A stretch of DNA of 64,000 nucleotides from the NCBI GenBank assembly GCA_902806595.1, contig CADCXC010000044.1, positions 1,054,001 through 1,118,000 on the forward strand. The letters are read 5' to 3'. This DNA is from Pyrenopolyporus hunteri. Taxonomy: Eukaryota > Ascomycota > Sordariomycetes > Xylariales > Hypoxylaceae. The notes under the pieces were generated by a model, which saw nothing but the letters and a program-made list of their open reading frames with translations, was not told the origin of the DNA and did not search any database. This document shows positions 44,821-56,427 of the stretch, one piece after another (position 1 is the stretch's first letter; each line of letters opens with the position of its first letter). The translations under genes and the position numbers were made by a program.

Positions 44821-47800
44821 CTAGCCTTCTAACTCGGCCATGAAATCCGAGTCTCTCTGCAGTGACAGCTTCCCGAACGAGTCCGCGCTCGGTGTCGGAC
44901 TCGGCAGCGATTCTGTCATAGATGCTCTCGGAGTCGCGGTAGTACCCGACCCGATTGACATTCTCTTTTCGATGACGGACGAAAATGCCCTCGAAGACGA
45001 TGCACCTAGGCAATGCACATATTAGCTTCTCGAACTACCGTTCTCTCTATACTTATTCTAACCAAGGGCTGTTAGAGGATGTAACTTACTGGCCTGATAA
45101 ATAAGCCCGCCACCGTCTTCACACATGAGTTGGCGCGGGAAGCCGCTGATAGGCAGGACTGCGACTCCACTGGGATAGGGGCGGGTTTGCAGACAGAGCG
45201 ATATGCTGACCTGCGCGTTCTCCGTCATGCTGTTGATTCGAATGGGATCAAGACTGAAATCGCCCTGTAGATGCATGTCTCGCAACAATGAATTCGTAAG
45301 TACGAGCTGCCGCGAGGGCCACACCGTGTCTTCGTCCTTGACCTCCAGCAGGAAGTATGGCTCGAAGTCGCCGTCTAGTCGGGATACAAGGAACCAGCCT
45401 AGAGCCTTGAGCGCCGGCGATGAGAGTCGGAATCTACAGAAGATGGTTCCTGAGGCGCGGTTAATATTCAAAAGTCCTCATTTGATGTGCGTGGCTCTCA
45501 GGGTTATAATTGTTAGAGCAGGGTAATAATAAAAGGTCGGGGTTACCTGTGCAAGTATACCCGGAAGCATTCTGCTTTACGCTGGCAACATCTTTCTCGA
45601 AGAAAAAGGTGCTGGCGACGAGCCTATGGGCGGCCTCAACAATGTCTTGGCGGTTCTGCCGCAATACCTCGGCGGTCTCTCGCTCTATGGAGTTAATCTT
45701 CTGGAGCTCGTCATATTTCGGCAGCTTGGCCAGGAACTCGGGGCAGATTCGCATGTAGCGTCGACGAGTTTCCTCGTCCTTCATCTTGCTGGTGGACATA
45801 AAGCGGTTCCATATTCTATCGCACTGCCGCTGGTCGTTCAGCTTGTCGGTCTGGCTGGGGACGGGGTTGTTGAAGGAAACCAGCATCGGCGTCTTAGGAT
45901 CTCGGACGACGTATCCGCTCGGCGCTTTTCCCTGGTTCGCGCCTTCGGCACTCGGTGATACTGGCGCATTCTGCCGCTTGTAGTTACCGGCCCCTCCGCG
46001 GCCTTGTCTGACGACAGCGCTGCTACCGGCTCCCGAGGTAGTGACGGTTTCGTTGGTCATAGATCTCCATGAGCGAGGGAAACTCGAGTCGTCAATATTA
46101 CGGTCACCCACGTTGCGGCCCGCGCCGACAGAAAGCAGTAAGTCCGGCGGGCGATCTGCTACGTCGCTCCATATTGATTTGGCCTCGTAGTGGGCAATCA
46201 CGACTGGACACGAGTGTCGCAGGTCGTTATTGGCATACTCCTGATTGGTTTCGGATTTAAGAAAAGGCTTGAAGAAAGGGGGTGTCGCTGACGTTGCTCG
46301 GGCGCTTTGCCACGTGTGTCGAGTTAGCTTCATTCTTCTACACGAGCTATGGACGTAGAGACTTACGCCTCCCATATTTGCATTTCCTTCGACGGCGAAT
46401 CTGATCGAACGAATCTATACGGAAGCCCTAGGCCGTCTGTTAGTGGGTGTTCCACAGCCCGTAAGGAGAGCGCGTTTACTTTTTCGAGGAAGATCCGGCC
46501 GGTTATAATTAGCGAAAACGACGGCTTGTTGCTCTATGCTGGTCGACGCCGTAACGGCAACTTTTGTCGAAGCGGAGATCCGAGATCGATGGCCTGTACC
46601 GCCAAAGAAGGGCTGATCGGACAAGTATCGCCTTAACGCTTTCGTAAACGGTTTAGTCTTGTATAGACTACCATGGTAGAGGCTCGATAATGCCCCGAAG
46701 AGGGGTACGCTGGTCATCTCGCGAGGTACGAAGGCGTCATTACATAGGTCCTTAAACTTCTCCAACGCTACGCTGACAGTCCATTTCTTCACTCCAAGCC
46801 CCATTGCTATGATGCCCCCAGTACTTATCAACCTATCAGTAAAAAGAACCACTAGATATGGTCGCATAGACTCACTTAGTACCAACTATCAGATCAAAGA
46901 ACAGTTGGATGGGCAGGTCTGGGCCCAATACTTTTTCTAGCTCCATCAGGACTTGCAGTACTATAACGCCGCGGACACCACCTCTAAAATCACCAAATTA
47001 ACAGCTGCACGATTCAAGCTACGGGGAAGAGAGCTACATACCCATCAAGGCAGAGAATTCGAGTACCGGCATGGCGTGGTTTCGTCATTATAATGAAAGG
47101 CGGATGGGCAATAACGTCTCGCACGTGTAAAGGACAACGGCTAATCTCAATAGTAGTCCTCGACGTTCTTGTTCCGTATAGCTGAACACAGGGGAGACAG
47201 AGCACATGACCGCATGGCAAAGCGCACTCGGGCAACTCTCTCAGACAACATAGACATGCAGAATAGCTGATGAAGTCGGTCGCTACGCTTAGAGTATTCG
47301 AATATAATTCGTTAAGACGTTCCTGGTGAATGAGCGCGGCGATCTGCAGTTCGTTTCTGTCTGGAAATTCCTGCCCGAGCTTGAAGCTGGAAGACTGAAC
47401 TTGAGCTAGGCTTGCTTTGAGTAGTTGTTCCCAGGCCGGGCGAAAAGCCGATACATTGAAATCGGACTCGTAGTCTCCGTTGCCGATGATTCTCCCCTGT
47501 CTATTCTGATGCCCTTTGGGGTTGTGACCCGACCTGACGTTACAGCACCGGCCGAGATCTCCGTCGATGGATGGGTTCGTGAAGCTGCACGGGCAATATA
47601 GATCCGCAAATGTCTGAAGTGCACCAGCGCAAGGCTTAGCATACCTATCATCTAAAAGGCGACTGGGGTTGCCTATAACTGCGGTTAGTTCGACATCCTC
47701 TGTTGGGGTTCCGAAAGGGGTTGAGGTCGGCTTTCACGTCACCTGGTAAATGTTGGCGCACCGCGTCTAGCATCACACACGACGCTATCATCGGGCCCAT

Positions 47801-49927
47801 AGCCCGAAAGATCTGCTCAGCATTGCTGCTAAGAATGAGGTTGTTCGACCTCGCCTTGATTGCTAACGCTAGGTTCAATATGTTGCCCTCGAAGTTTCTG
47901 GATACGGGGCTATGCCGAAGCGTCTCCTTCACGAAGTCGAATGGCGTGTTGAGGTCCTTGGTGAAGTGATCGTAGGCCGCTTGAAGGTAGAATTGAAGCT
48001 TCTCTGTATTTGCTAGCATGCGCACTTGTTTTTTTCTCAAGTATGACGCCTTGCAGCGATCTTTCAGGAGATCGGAAAGTTTGCCGACTTGCTCGTTCAT
48101 CAACACTACACGGCATTAGAAGCGGCGCATCAATCGAGAATTTCTCCCAGAGCCCAGTATACCCAAGGTGCCATTTGAGCTAGGCATGATAGGGTAGCGA
48201 TAGTAGGACCTCAATAAATATATAGAAAGGAGGTGATATATTCAATATACTCACTGTATGATCCCTTGTATGGGATGCGAACAACATTAATCGAAGCATA
48301 ATAACATTCGAGAAGCTCTTTGGTACTTCTTATCGTTTTGCCCCGTCTTCGCCAAACTTGTACCTATTTCGTATTAATACTGTATATGGGTTCGTTTCCC
48401 TTATCGAGCCAAGCAGGACTCGGGGGTATTCAACCTACTGCAACTGGATTAGCCCCTTCGAGGAAACCAGTGCGACCATTTAAAGATCCATAGCGACATA
48501 GTAAGATGGATTCCGGACATACCATGCTCCTGTAAAGCGGGCTCACGTACGACGGCATCATGGATGTCTGCCATTAACATGTTGGTGGCCTTAGTAATAT
48601 CCCACTCCTTCTCATCGACGTGGATATCCGTAGCGTTGAAGACAACGATCGCATGAGGGAGTATAGGCTGATTTAGCGACTTGTCAACTATAAAGTAGTC
48701 AGTCATTGATATTGTTATTATGAAACGTCCAATCGCAAAGTATCCAAATGTAAGGTATGCGCAACATGTCTGTTATGGACTGCTGACGGTGTAATTGTTT
48801 GAGGAAATAGGGGCATGGTGGTGAGATAAGCAGAGGTATACGTACTAGACGCTGCACCCCATCTTATTAGTTTGTCGAGAACTGCCGACTCGAAAGATCT
48901 TGGATTTCGCAACACGAATACCACGACGTCAGAGAAGGTGTATAGAATGCGTGGATATAGCTGGCCCACGGCGAACTCCCGCTTCTGGGTATAGGGTGTG
49001 TCCGCCCATAAGATCTTTCTGGTCAGGCAGTGCCTACTCGTACTACTGGAGTCTGAGTCTCCCGCACCGAAACCTTGCAGGTCATTCCGTAATTGTTTCG
49101 GGATGGCCTCTCCGCCGCTCAAGCCCTCGCAGTCAACTAAGAGTAACGGGTGACTCCCATATAATGTTGACGGGTCCGCATATAGATGGACATCGCCTGT
49201 GGTGGATATGCGATCATGGCTGGAGGACGTAACTGGGGCATAATAAGTAGAGCCTTCAGGGGCTGTGAAGTCGTGGCGGTCAATAAGCAGTTTTATTAAC
49301 GTGCTTTTCCCGACGCCTATAAAACTCGTCAGTTACGTAGCTAAATAATGTCGTAGGGAAAGGCGCGAGTATAGGGCTATAGCGCGGGCATGTCCTACCG
49401 GTTTCTCCGATAAACGTAGCTAGTTGAGGATATCGTTCCTTGGTTTCCTCGGTAACAGTTTCGCTCATAATGGCGGCGAACCGCCCGAAGTCGTGAAATA
49501 AGGGATGGCCGGACGCATCGCGACCGAACCCAAACCAAGTGGTATCAAGGTCTTCGAGAAGCTCTGATTCGTGTTCCTCTTCGGTACGTGTGGGTTCCAA
49601 GATCTGGCGTAGTCGATGCACGACGAGGGGATCCGCCTTCTCGTGGGGCTTGCCGTTCCTGGTGAACCATTCATCGCGATTAGTTTTTATCTAGGTCTCT
49701 TGGAAGGTGTCCACCTTGGACTAGGACGTAACAATTCAGTGGTTCCGGAAATAAAACGTGTTGAACATATATACTAACCAACCGACGGCACCGGGGGTGT
49801 GTAAAACCCATTTCGGCCAGCACGCGTCACAGAAGGCGAGATTATTGCATTGAATGCAAGTAAATGTCTTCTCGGCGTTTGTTCCACATGTCTGGCAGGG
49901 TTGTGACAGTGATAAACGCCCCGCCAT
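44821..49927 (-). CDS. multidomain Zn-module / P-loop GTPase / RING / patatin-like protein (~1336 aa)
   Basis: Thirteen exons by splice and phase: 49927-49779, 49658-49399, 49316-48846, 48687-48523, 48356-48255, 48105-47695, 47651-47042, 46983-46876, 46823-46480, 46427-46367, 46304-45547, 45476-45090, 45005-44821. Order of domains: Cys-rich zinc module (CQTCG...CIQC...CDAC, residues 10-40); P-loop NTPase with GETGVGKST at 134-142 (split by an intron and restored), DxxG-type VDCEGL at about 197-202 and NATD at 311-314; RING-like finger (CLCC...CGHVLCLPC...CPLH, 651-694); patatin-like domain from LCLDGGGVRG (about 718) through IWEAARATSA; C-terminal beta-rich domain ending in a Ser-rich tail. 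The patatin elbow, expected GTSTGG, reads GTNTGG or GTKLISTGG depending on acceptor, and the DG(A/G) motif reads ANND. Both catalytic residues therefore appear lost. Several acceptors are AAG or GAG, and intron 6 (43 nt) has a weak donor, so a few junctions are uncertain. Confidence 0.88.
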
Positions 49928-51639
49928 GGTAGTTGAAGATCATTGTAATGGCGTAGACCCTTTGAATAGCCAGCATTTGGTCGTTTCTGGTACGTAATCG
50001 TATCTTGGAGAGGACTCGAGGAAATATTACCGCCGGACATTGGGGGAATCTGAGCTGGGCGACCGGGAATTTCCCCTCATCGGCATCAGCCGCAGAGGGG
50101 GTTTGGCTTGTTGCAGAACGGCGCATTGGTGAAACCTCAGTATGCATGCTTGGCAGTTTGGATCTCGATATATATATGTAAGGGAGGCTAGAAGCTGCGT
50201 AGAGACTGAATATATGAAGGATCAAAGTTGGCAAACTTACTCTACGTACTTCATCTTGTGGGTTATGGGTATTCTGTACTTTTATTGCCCATGATAGGTG
50301 TATACTGTAACTTTTTGGGGAGCATGCTATTATTCATGAGGACTCCGAACGAGTGCCGCAACGCTAGTTCTTAGCGCTCCGGTTTCGAGCTATATGATAT
50401 TGGATGCTTCAACAATTTCCGTTTCATTCAAGATAACTCTGCCATTACTTGATATTAAAATCTTCAATTTTTATCGAGCGAAATTCTGGGGTGGAATTAT
50501 CTTCTAATGACACGTTTTGAATACCGTACCTACTACTGGAAGCGTATATCTATTTAATACCTGACGTCCCCGAGTACCTATTCTGAGAAAGCGCGCCGTT
50601 ATTTCTGATGTCCCTGCCGTTTTGCCGTTCGAGCGTTACAACGTGTAGGGGCTGTGATTAATTAGAAGTTTTACCCCTGAAGCGCGCGCCGATCACAACC
50701 GATTCAGTACCTAATCCAGAGATCAATAGAACCACCGTGTGTACCTTACCTACCTAGGTATACAAAACAGTTTGTATGCAATCAACAGCTTGTCGGAAGC
50801 GTTAAGATTTGGGTAGATATTAGGCCAAGCTAAAACCTCAGTCTTGAAGCGAGTCGCATACTGAACTAGAGAGATAATGATGTTTTCGCTAAATAAATGA
50901 TTATACAGAGCGAGTTTGATTCAAGGCAGACTTCCCCGAAAATGGGTGCATTCGTCAATACCTTACCTCCTGGGCATATATTATGGTTCTGCTCCCTAAT
51001 CGCCTAGAATCGCTACCTAGTTTCCGAAATTCTAGTGCCACGACAAGGCCCTACCTAGGTACGTAAAGGCCTGTCTCTACTTTTCGCATAGGGCATCGAT
51101 GCTAGGCGAAAGCTATATCCAGACGGAGAATAATGGTCCAAGGCGCACATACATGGTGGAGAAGTCCGTGGGGGACGATACTCTACGCCGACAGTTCGAT
51201 GCCTGACGCGAGAAGCAGATGCCTTACACCCTAACTGCGCCGCAAATAGCTTAGTCAACTTCCAAAATTACCACTTGTGGAAGACCAATTAGCCAATCAT
51301 TAGTTGCATCGCGACTCGCTTCAACTAGGAATCAGCTATCAACCCCCTATATCATAACTTAGTCGACGTTCGTTCTCACGCTGCTGCAACTAGAGCGAGG
51401 GCAGTGCAATATCTTAATCTCCCATATTTGTTTCGACCTCTAGAATACGTCAGCTGGGGCGACGCTGTAGATGTAGTAGGCGAGCAATGTATATATATAC
51501 TGGAGTCTTGGCCCCGAGTCTTGGGGCCAAGCTCTCTCACATAGCTCATCATTGAACTTGACGTTTATCGACACTCGTCATTGGCTCACGTCGAGTGTTA
51601 TCCTTCGTTGCGCACCTACCTACCTAATTACCTCTCGAA
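49928..51639. other. divergent intergenic region
   Basis: About 1.7 kb separating the start of the minus-strand GTPase-patatin gene from the plus-strand membrane-protein gene, so it holds both promoters. TAGGTACC-type repeats lie at about 50741-50762 and 51053-51064; TACCTACC sits in the leader at 51617-51628. No further gene recognised. Confidence 0.5.
50741..50762. repeat. TACCTACCTAGGTA repeat
   Basis: Spacer motif copy; a shorter copy CTACCTAGGTACG lies at about 51053-51065. Confidence 0.65.
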
Positions 51640-52467
51640 ATGGCTGCCCCGAAAGGTCTGCCTCTGGCATTACTCATTATTTACCTTACGACATCTTTGC
51701 CCACAGTGTATATTGCTGTCAAGCATGGATTGAAGCACGGTGCCATCATCGGCTGGGGCTTCCTATTCATCTTCTGCACCCTCAGAATTGTCGCGAGCGC
51801 TATCGAGTTAAACAATGCGAACAGCCTAAGCGCTGCATTAGTCGCTAGCATCGGGTTATCCCCCTTGCTTGCTGCCACTTGTGGCATTTTACATGAAGCG
51901 TGAGTTATGGTTTCGAAAAAGTCTATTCATCGTATTGAAACTTATCATTCCCAATTCAGGCGCGTCTACCTTCTTCCGAAATCACGGCGGCCATTTGATG
52001 TTCCCTATCTCGTGTTTTTCCACATACTCGTTACAACTGCCATCGCACTTGTGGCCGCTGGGGCCGCGAAACTCGACAACACCACATTACCACCCGACCA
52101 GATAAAGCGAAGCCATGCTTTAGTGAAAGGGGGGATGGTATTGTTGTTAATGGGCCTACTTTCCCTTGCATCATTCACCCTTGCCACATTCCGCGATATA
52201 TTCATGCGGATGTCGAGAAAGCTAGAAGAAAATGAGATGGGAAAAAAGTTACTTCTGGCGGTGGTTGTCGCTCTGCCGTTCTTGGGTATCCGGGTGCTAG
52301 AGAGGCTCATTTACTTCTTCACCCAGAACCCAGCTTTAAACCCAGTTACCGGCAGCCTCGGCCTAAGAGTTGGCCTCGAGGTTGTGGAAGAAATCATCGT
52401 AACATTTCTATTCGTCGTCGTTGGCATCATGACACGGAATATCAGGGTTTGGGCTGAGGCAAAGTAG
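51640..52467 (+). CDS. fungal seven-TM protein of unknown function (DUF7702-like)
   Basis: Two exons, 51640-51899 and 51960-52467 (255 residues); 60-nt intron, donor GTGAGT, acceptor TTCAG. About seven hydrophobic helices: LALLIIYLTTSLPTVYIAV, IIGWGFLFIFCTLRIVASAI, ALVASIGLSPLLAATCGIL, VFFHILVTTAIALVAAGA, GGMVLLLMGLLSLASFTLA, LLLAVVVALPFLGIRVLERL, VEEIIVTFLFVVVGIM. The pattern (CTLRIVAS, GLSPLL, PFLGIRVLERL) is that of a fungus-specific membrane family annotated only as a domain of unknown function; I name DUF7702 from memory. It probably sits in a plasma or internal membrane. It lies 350 bases upstream of the FAD oxidase on the same strand. Confidence 0.83.
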
Positions 52468-52816
52468 TCTTGGGTTTCTATCGGTGACGAGGCGGACATT
52501 CAGACGGGCTCATTCAAAGCTAGGAGTTAAATTAACAGGGTATAGAATCATGTATCTAAGCGCAGCGCCGTTCTTGGTTTTTAAAAATATCGCTATAGGA
52601 TAAGATCGCCGAGCCATTTCTATTTATATTAATACCTACCTTGATACCCACGTCAAAACGGGCGTAGATCTGCCGATTCAACAGGGGTTCTCCACGCGAC
52701 AATAAATGAACCCCGAGCTGACTGCAGCATTCCATGGCCAATTCTAGACTTGTCCTTGTTGTCTTCACATCTTGAAAGAATCATCTTGCAAATATAGTCT
52801 TATCCTCATTAGAATC
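52468..52816. promoter_or_regulatory. promoter/leader of the FAD oxidase gene
   Basis: Short spacer between two same-strand genes; contains AT-rich sequence around 52580-52640. No specific element identified. Confidence 0.4.
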
Positions 52817-54672
52817 ATGCGTTCAGACGGTTTTTCATACTTGCTTTTGTTGTTCATAGCCGTCGATATCGATGGCGTTTTGACTCAGGCGCAATCCATC
52901 AAGTGCAAGACTCTGCCTGGCGACGCCAATTGGCCCTCTCAAGACGAATGGGATGCACTAAACAGCACTGTTGGCGGCCGCCTAATCGCCACCGTCCCTT
53001 TAGGGTCGCCATGCCACGACCCAAACTATGATGAAGAGTTATGTGCCAGCCTGAAAGACCAATGGCTCTTCCCCAGTATCCAGTGAGTACCGTGTTCGCC
53101 TTGCTCTCAACTTCGTCGCATGAAGGTACATGTGAGTCTCGCAAAAATGTAGTAGTCTTGCATAGATATTGGCAATATAAAGAACGCATATTTACCCAAT
53201 CCAGCTTGGCATCGTCCTCATCAGTCATGGCACCTTTATTCGCCAATCGGAGTTGCGACCCCTGGCAGCCACGGAGCAAGCCATGCGCTCTTGGCAATTA
53301 TGTTAGCTACACCGTGGATGCGTCTGGACCGGAGGACGTTATCGCCGCACTCAAGTATGCTGAAGAGAAAAATCTCCGATTTGTCATCCGAAACACTGGC
53401 CATGACTACTTAGGTCGGTCCACCGGCGCCGGCGGGCTCTCTGTATGGCTTCACCACTTAAAGGGCACAGAGATTCTTAACTGGGAAGACTCATTTTATA
53501 GGGGAAAGGCTTTAAAACTGTGGGCTGGTGTCCTAGGATACGAGGCTATTGCAGCTGCGAAAGCTGCTGGGCTCGTCGTGCTGACCGGTGAATGTCCTAC
53601 GGTCGGTCTAGCAGGAGCATATACTCAAGGCGGCGGGCATTCGGCGTTGAGCTCAAATTTTGGCCTGGCCGCCGATAACACGCTCTCTTTCGAGGTTGTT
53701 ACGCCTACCGGCAAGTTATTGACCGCATCGCGGGCGGAAAACGAAGATTTATATTGGGCTCTGAGCGGAGGCGGTGGGGGTAACTATGGTGTTGTGGTGT
53801 CTATGACCGTCCGAGCGCATCCAGACGCCACAGTGAGCGGTGCGTCCTTCTTAATCAATGGCTCAGATGAAGATCCGGATCAAATATTCAACGTCATCGA
53901 TGCCTTTCATGACGCTCTGCCCAAGATAGTTGATTCCGGAGTCATGATCATTTACTTCTTTACGAGCACCCTTCTCCAAGTTCCGGCCATGACTGCATAC
54001 AATAAGACGCAAGCAGAAGCCGAGCAAATACTACAGCCCTTCGCCGACTCACTTTCTGCCATCGGAGTTCAGTTCAGACCTAAGTTTACCGAGTTCTCAA
54101 GCTATTCCGAGCATTATAAGAACTACTGGGGCCCTCTTCCGGATGGCAATATTCAAGTTGGCACCCAGCTCTTCGGAGGACGCCTAATACCCCGCTCCAT
54201 TCTCGCTGATTTCTCCTCGACGGCTCGTAAACTGGCGGAGACGGGTGTGATATATATCGGTGTGGGTCATAACGTATCTAGATTCGGGCAAAATAACGTT
54301 AACTCGGTGCTGCCGCAATGGCGCGATTCCATCGTTCAGGTGTCGCTTACTCTGCCATGGAGTTTTCAAGTTCCCTTTGAGGAAGGAGTCGAGACGCAGC
54401 GCAAGATTACCGACGATATACAACCCATTATCGAAGCCGCAACCCCAGGTGCTGGAGCCTACATGAACGAAGCTGACTTTCAGCAGCCTAACTGGCAAGA
54501 CATGTTTTTCGGTGTCAATTACCCCAGATTATTAGGAATCAAGAGAAAATATGATCCAAACAATCTATTATACGCGACCGCCGCCGTCGGCAGTGAAGCC
54601 TACACAGTCGACAACGACGGGCGTATGTGTAGTACCGCAAGTATAAGTCAACACGACCGCTCAGAATTGTGA
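52817..54672 (+). CDS. secreted BBE-type FAD-linked oxidase (bicovalent flavin)
   Basis: Two exons, 52817-53082 and 53205-54672 (577 residues); 122-nt intron, donor GTGAGT, acceptor ATCCAG. The N-terminal signal (YLLLLFIAVDIDGVLTQA) indicates secretion. The FAD-binding PCMH domain contains the His attachment motif RNTGHDYLGRS (His155) and the Cys attachment motif GECPTVGLAG (Cys219), so flavin is predicted to be bound by both 8-alpha-histidyl and 6-S-cysteinyl links. GGGHS, SFEVVTPTG and YWALSGGGGGNYGVV follow as in VAO/BBE enzymes. The C-terminal berberine-bridge segment ends with KRKYDPNNLLYATAAVGSE. Members oxidise carbohydrates, alcohols or secondary metabolites using O2. No biosynthetic core gene is adjacent, so carbohydrate or phenolic oxidation is as likely as natural-product tailoring. 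Confidence 0.95.
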
Positions 54673-54852
54673 CTATTATAATATTATACTCTACGTATTG
54701 AATGGCAATCGCTTTTAAGATAGTTCAATGCAATATATTCTAGGTCCATACTGGCATTGCTTCCCTGTGTGCTATAGGACGGAGACTCAGCCGACTATTG
54801 GAGCTCGAAAAACTATAAAGGTGGTCAGATTACAGCGGAATAGAAAGTGTGA

Positions 54853-56427
54853 TCAAAGAATTCGACGATGGTGGCTTACCCTCTCCGGAGTGACAGGCAC
54901 GAATGAAATCTCCCATGTGTCTTCGAAGTGTCGCGGGTTATTATCCATTATGTCAAAGTCATCCTTGTCGAGGAAATCCATTTCCATTCGCACTTGTTTC
55001 CAACCTTTCCCATATCGTGCTTGAATTTGGAATGGCTTTCCCGGCTGAATGATTAAACGAGGAATCCTGACCTCACACTGCCCGTCAAAGCGGCTCGCAC
55101 GTGAAACTTCGCTCCTTATAGGATCCCACCTCACCCAAGGCGACGCTGCGGACGTGGGCTCAGCAGCCTCTGAGTTAGGACCCTTTGGGCGTAGGAGGAA
55201 GCCGAAGGTAGCATCCGATTCCCCGGCGTTTGGTTTTGCTGCAACTGGCATAATGTCGAATCGCGTCTCCACCCGGCCGGGTCTCCCTACTCTAACCCGA
55301 GCCTCGTTCGAGTTGTCACCTCCGTGTCTATCACTTTCTTGTGGCAGGTGAAGGTGCATGGAATATTCGGCTCCGGGTTTCCGGTATTGAAGCGACACGC
55401 CATACCAACCAACATCAAGCCAATAAAATATATCTCGCCAGACATTGAGGTTCAGGCGTGAACCTCGATTTCTGCTACCTTCTTTCCCTCCTCCATAGTT
55501 GCTAAGGCCAACTTATTAGCATCGAAGGAGTAAGTACGGTTTTGGAGAAGCCTGACGACATTTAAGTCGAGTAGATGGGAGAATGTAGGGGTTCGACCGT
55601 TTAGAGAAGAGAAGGAAGGATGAGCTCACTGGATGGCGACAACAGTTTCGACCCCCCTGGATCCTATCCATACCGGGCCTCCACTCATCCCCTGCTGGGT
55701 GTCGGCATGGTAATGTAATTGGTGTAGGGCTGCCCTGATACATTTGCCTTCTGACCTACGCGGTGGACCTCGGCCGGGCTGATCGTTGGGCATATATCCG
55801 CTAACATACACCAAAGAGTCGTGAAGGATGTCTTTCTCATCTTTCTTAAACGCCGCACCGTGATTTAGCTGTGGTGCAAGACCTAACATGAGGCTAAACC
55901 CGAAACCACGAAACCGATTCGACGGGCGCCGCTCCAAGAGAATGATTCCATAGTCATAGATCTCATTTATCTGATCGGGCTCATCGAGATACCTCTGGCA
56001 AACACGAACCATGTCAGATGTCACTGGAATATCTTTTCCCTCTTTAGGGTCTTTGACGATTCTAATATTGGAACAGTATTGTCCCGGTTTGTCAACAAGG
56101 TTATGCCCAGCTGTGAGAATCACATCAAAAGAGGCGTTGGGAATATTAACGTAAAACCCGTTACCATGTTGCTCGCCTTCTACAATTGTGTCAGTATATA
56201 GGTATCCATGTGCTCATAGAGAATACGATCTACCCACTTCCCGCCTTCTCGAAGGTCAGTTTAACCACAAAACGTTCCCACCGATGCGGCGGTGTAAACA
56301 GGTCCATCCCAAACCGATTGTCTAAATATGTTTCGCATCCTTGCTGAGTTAAGTGCCAATATCCCTTTGGGAGGCAGGGCGTTTCTTTCCTGGGGTTCGT
56401 AACCCCTCGCTCTCCATCGAGTCCCAT
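54853..56427 (-). CDS. trypsin-like serine protease with extra C-terminal domain
   Basis: Three exons: 56427-56238, 56179-55630, 55501-54853 (462 residues). Introns are 58 and 128 nt with donors GTGGGT and GTGAGC and acceptors TGTAG and CTTAG. Catalytic triad of the S1 fold: His89 in VILTAGHN, Asp139 in IYDYGIILLE, Ser229 in QQGMSGGPVW. The segment AIHNYGG...LNLNVWRDI, restored by removing intron 2, is the usual end of the protease domain. It is followed by about 170 residues of a beta-rich extra domain (WYGVSLQYRKPG, FGFLLRPKGPN, PFQIQARYGKGW, DTWEISFVP). No signal peptide, so probably intracellular. Such cytosolic trypsin-like proteases occur alone or as effector domains of fungal NLR-like proteins. 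It converges on the FAD oxidase, with 180 bases between stops. Confidence 0.9.
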
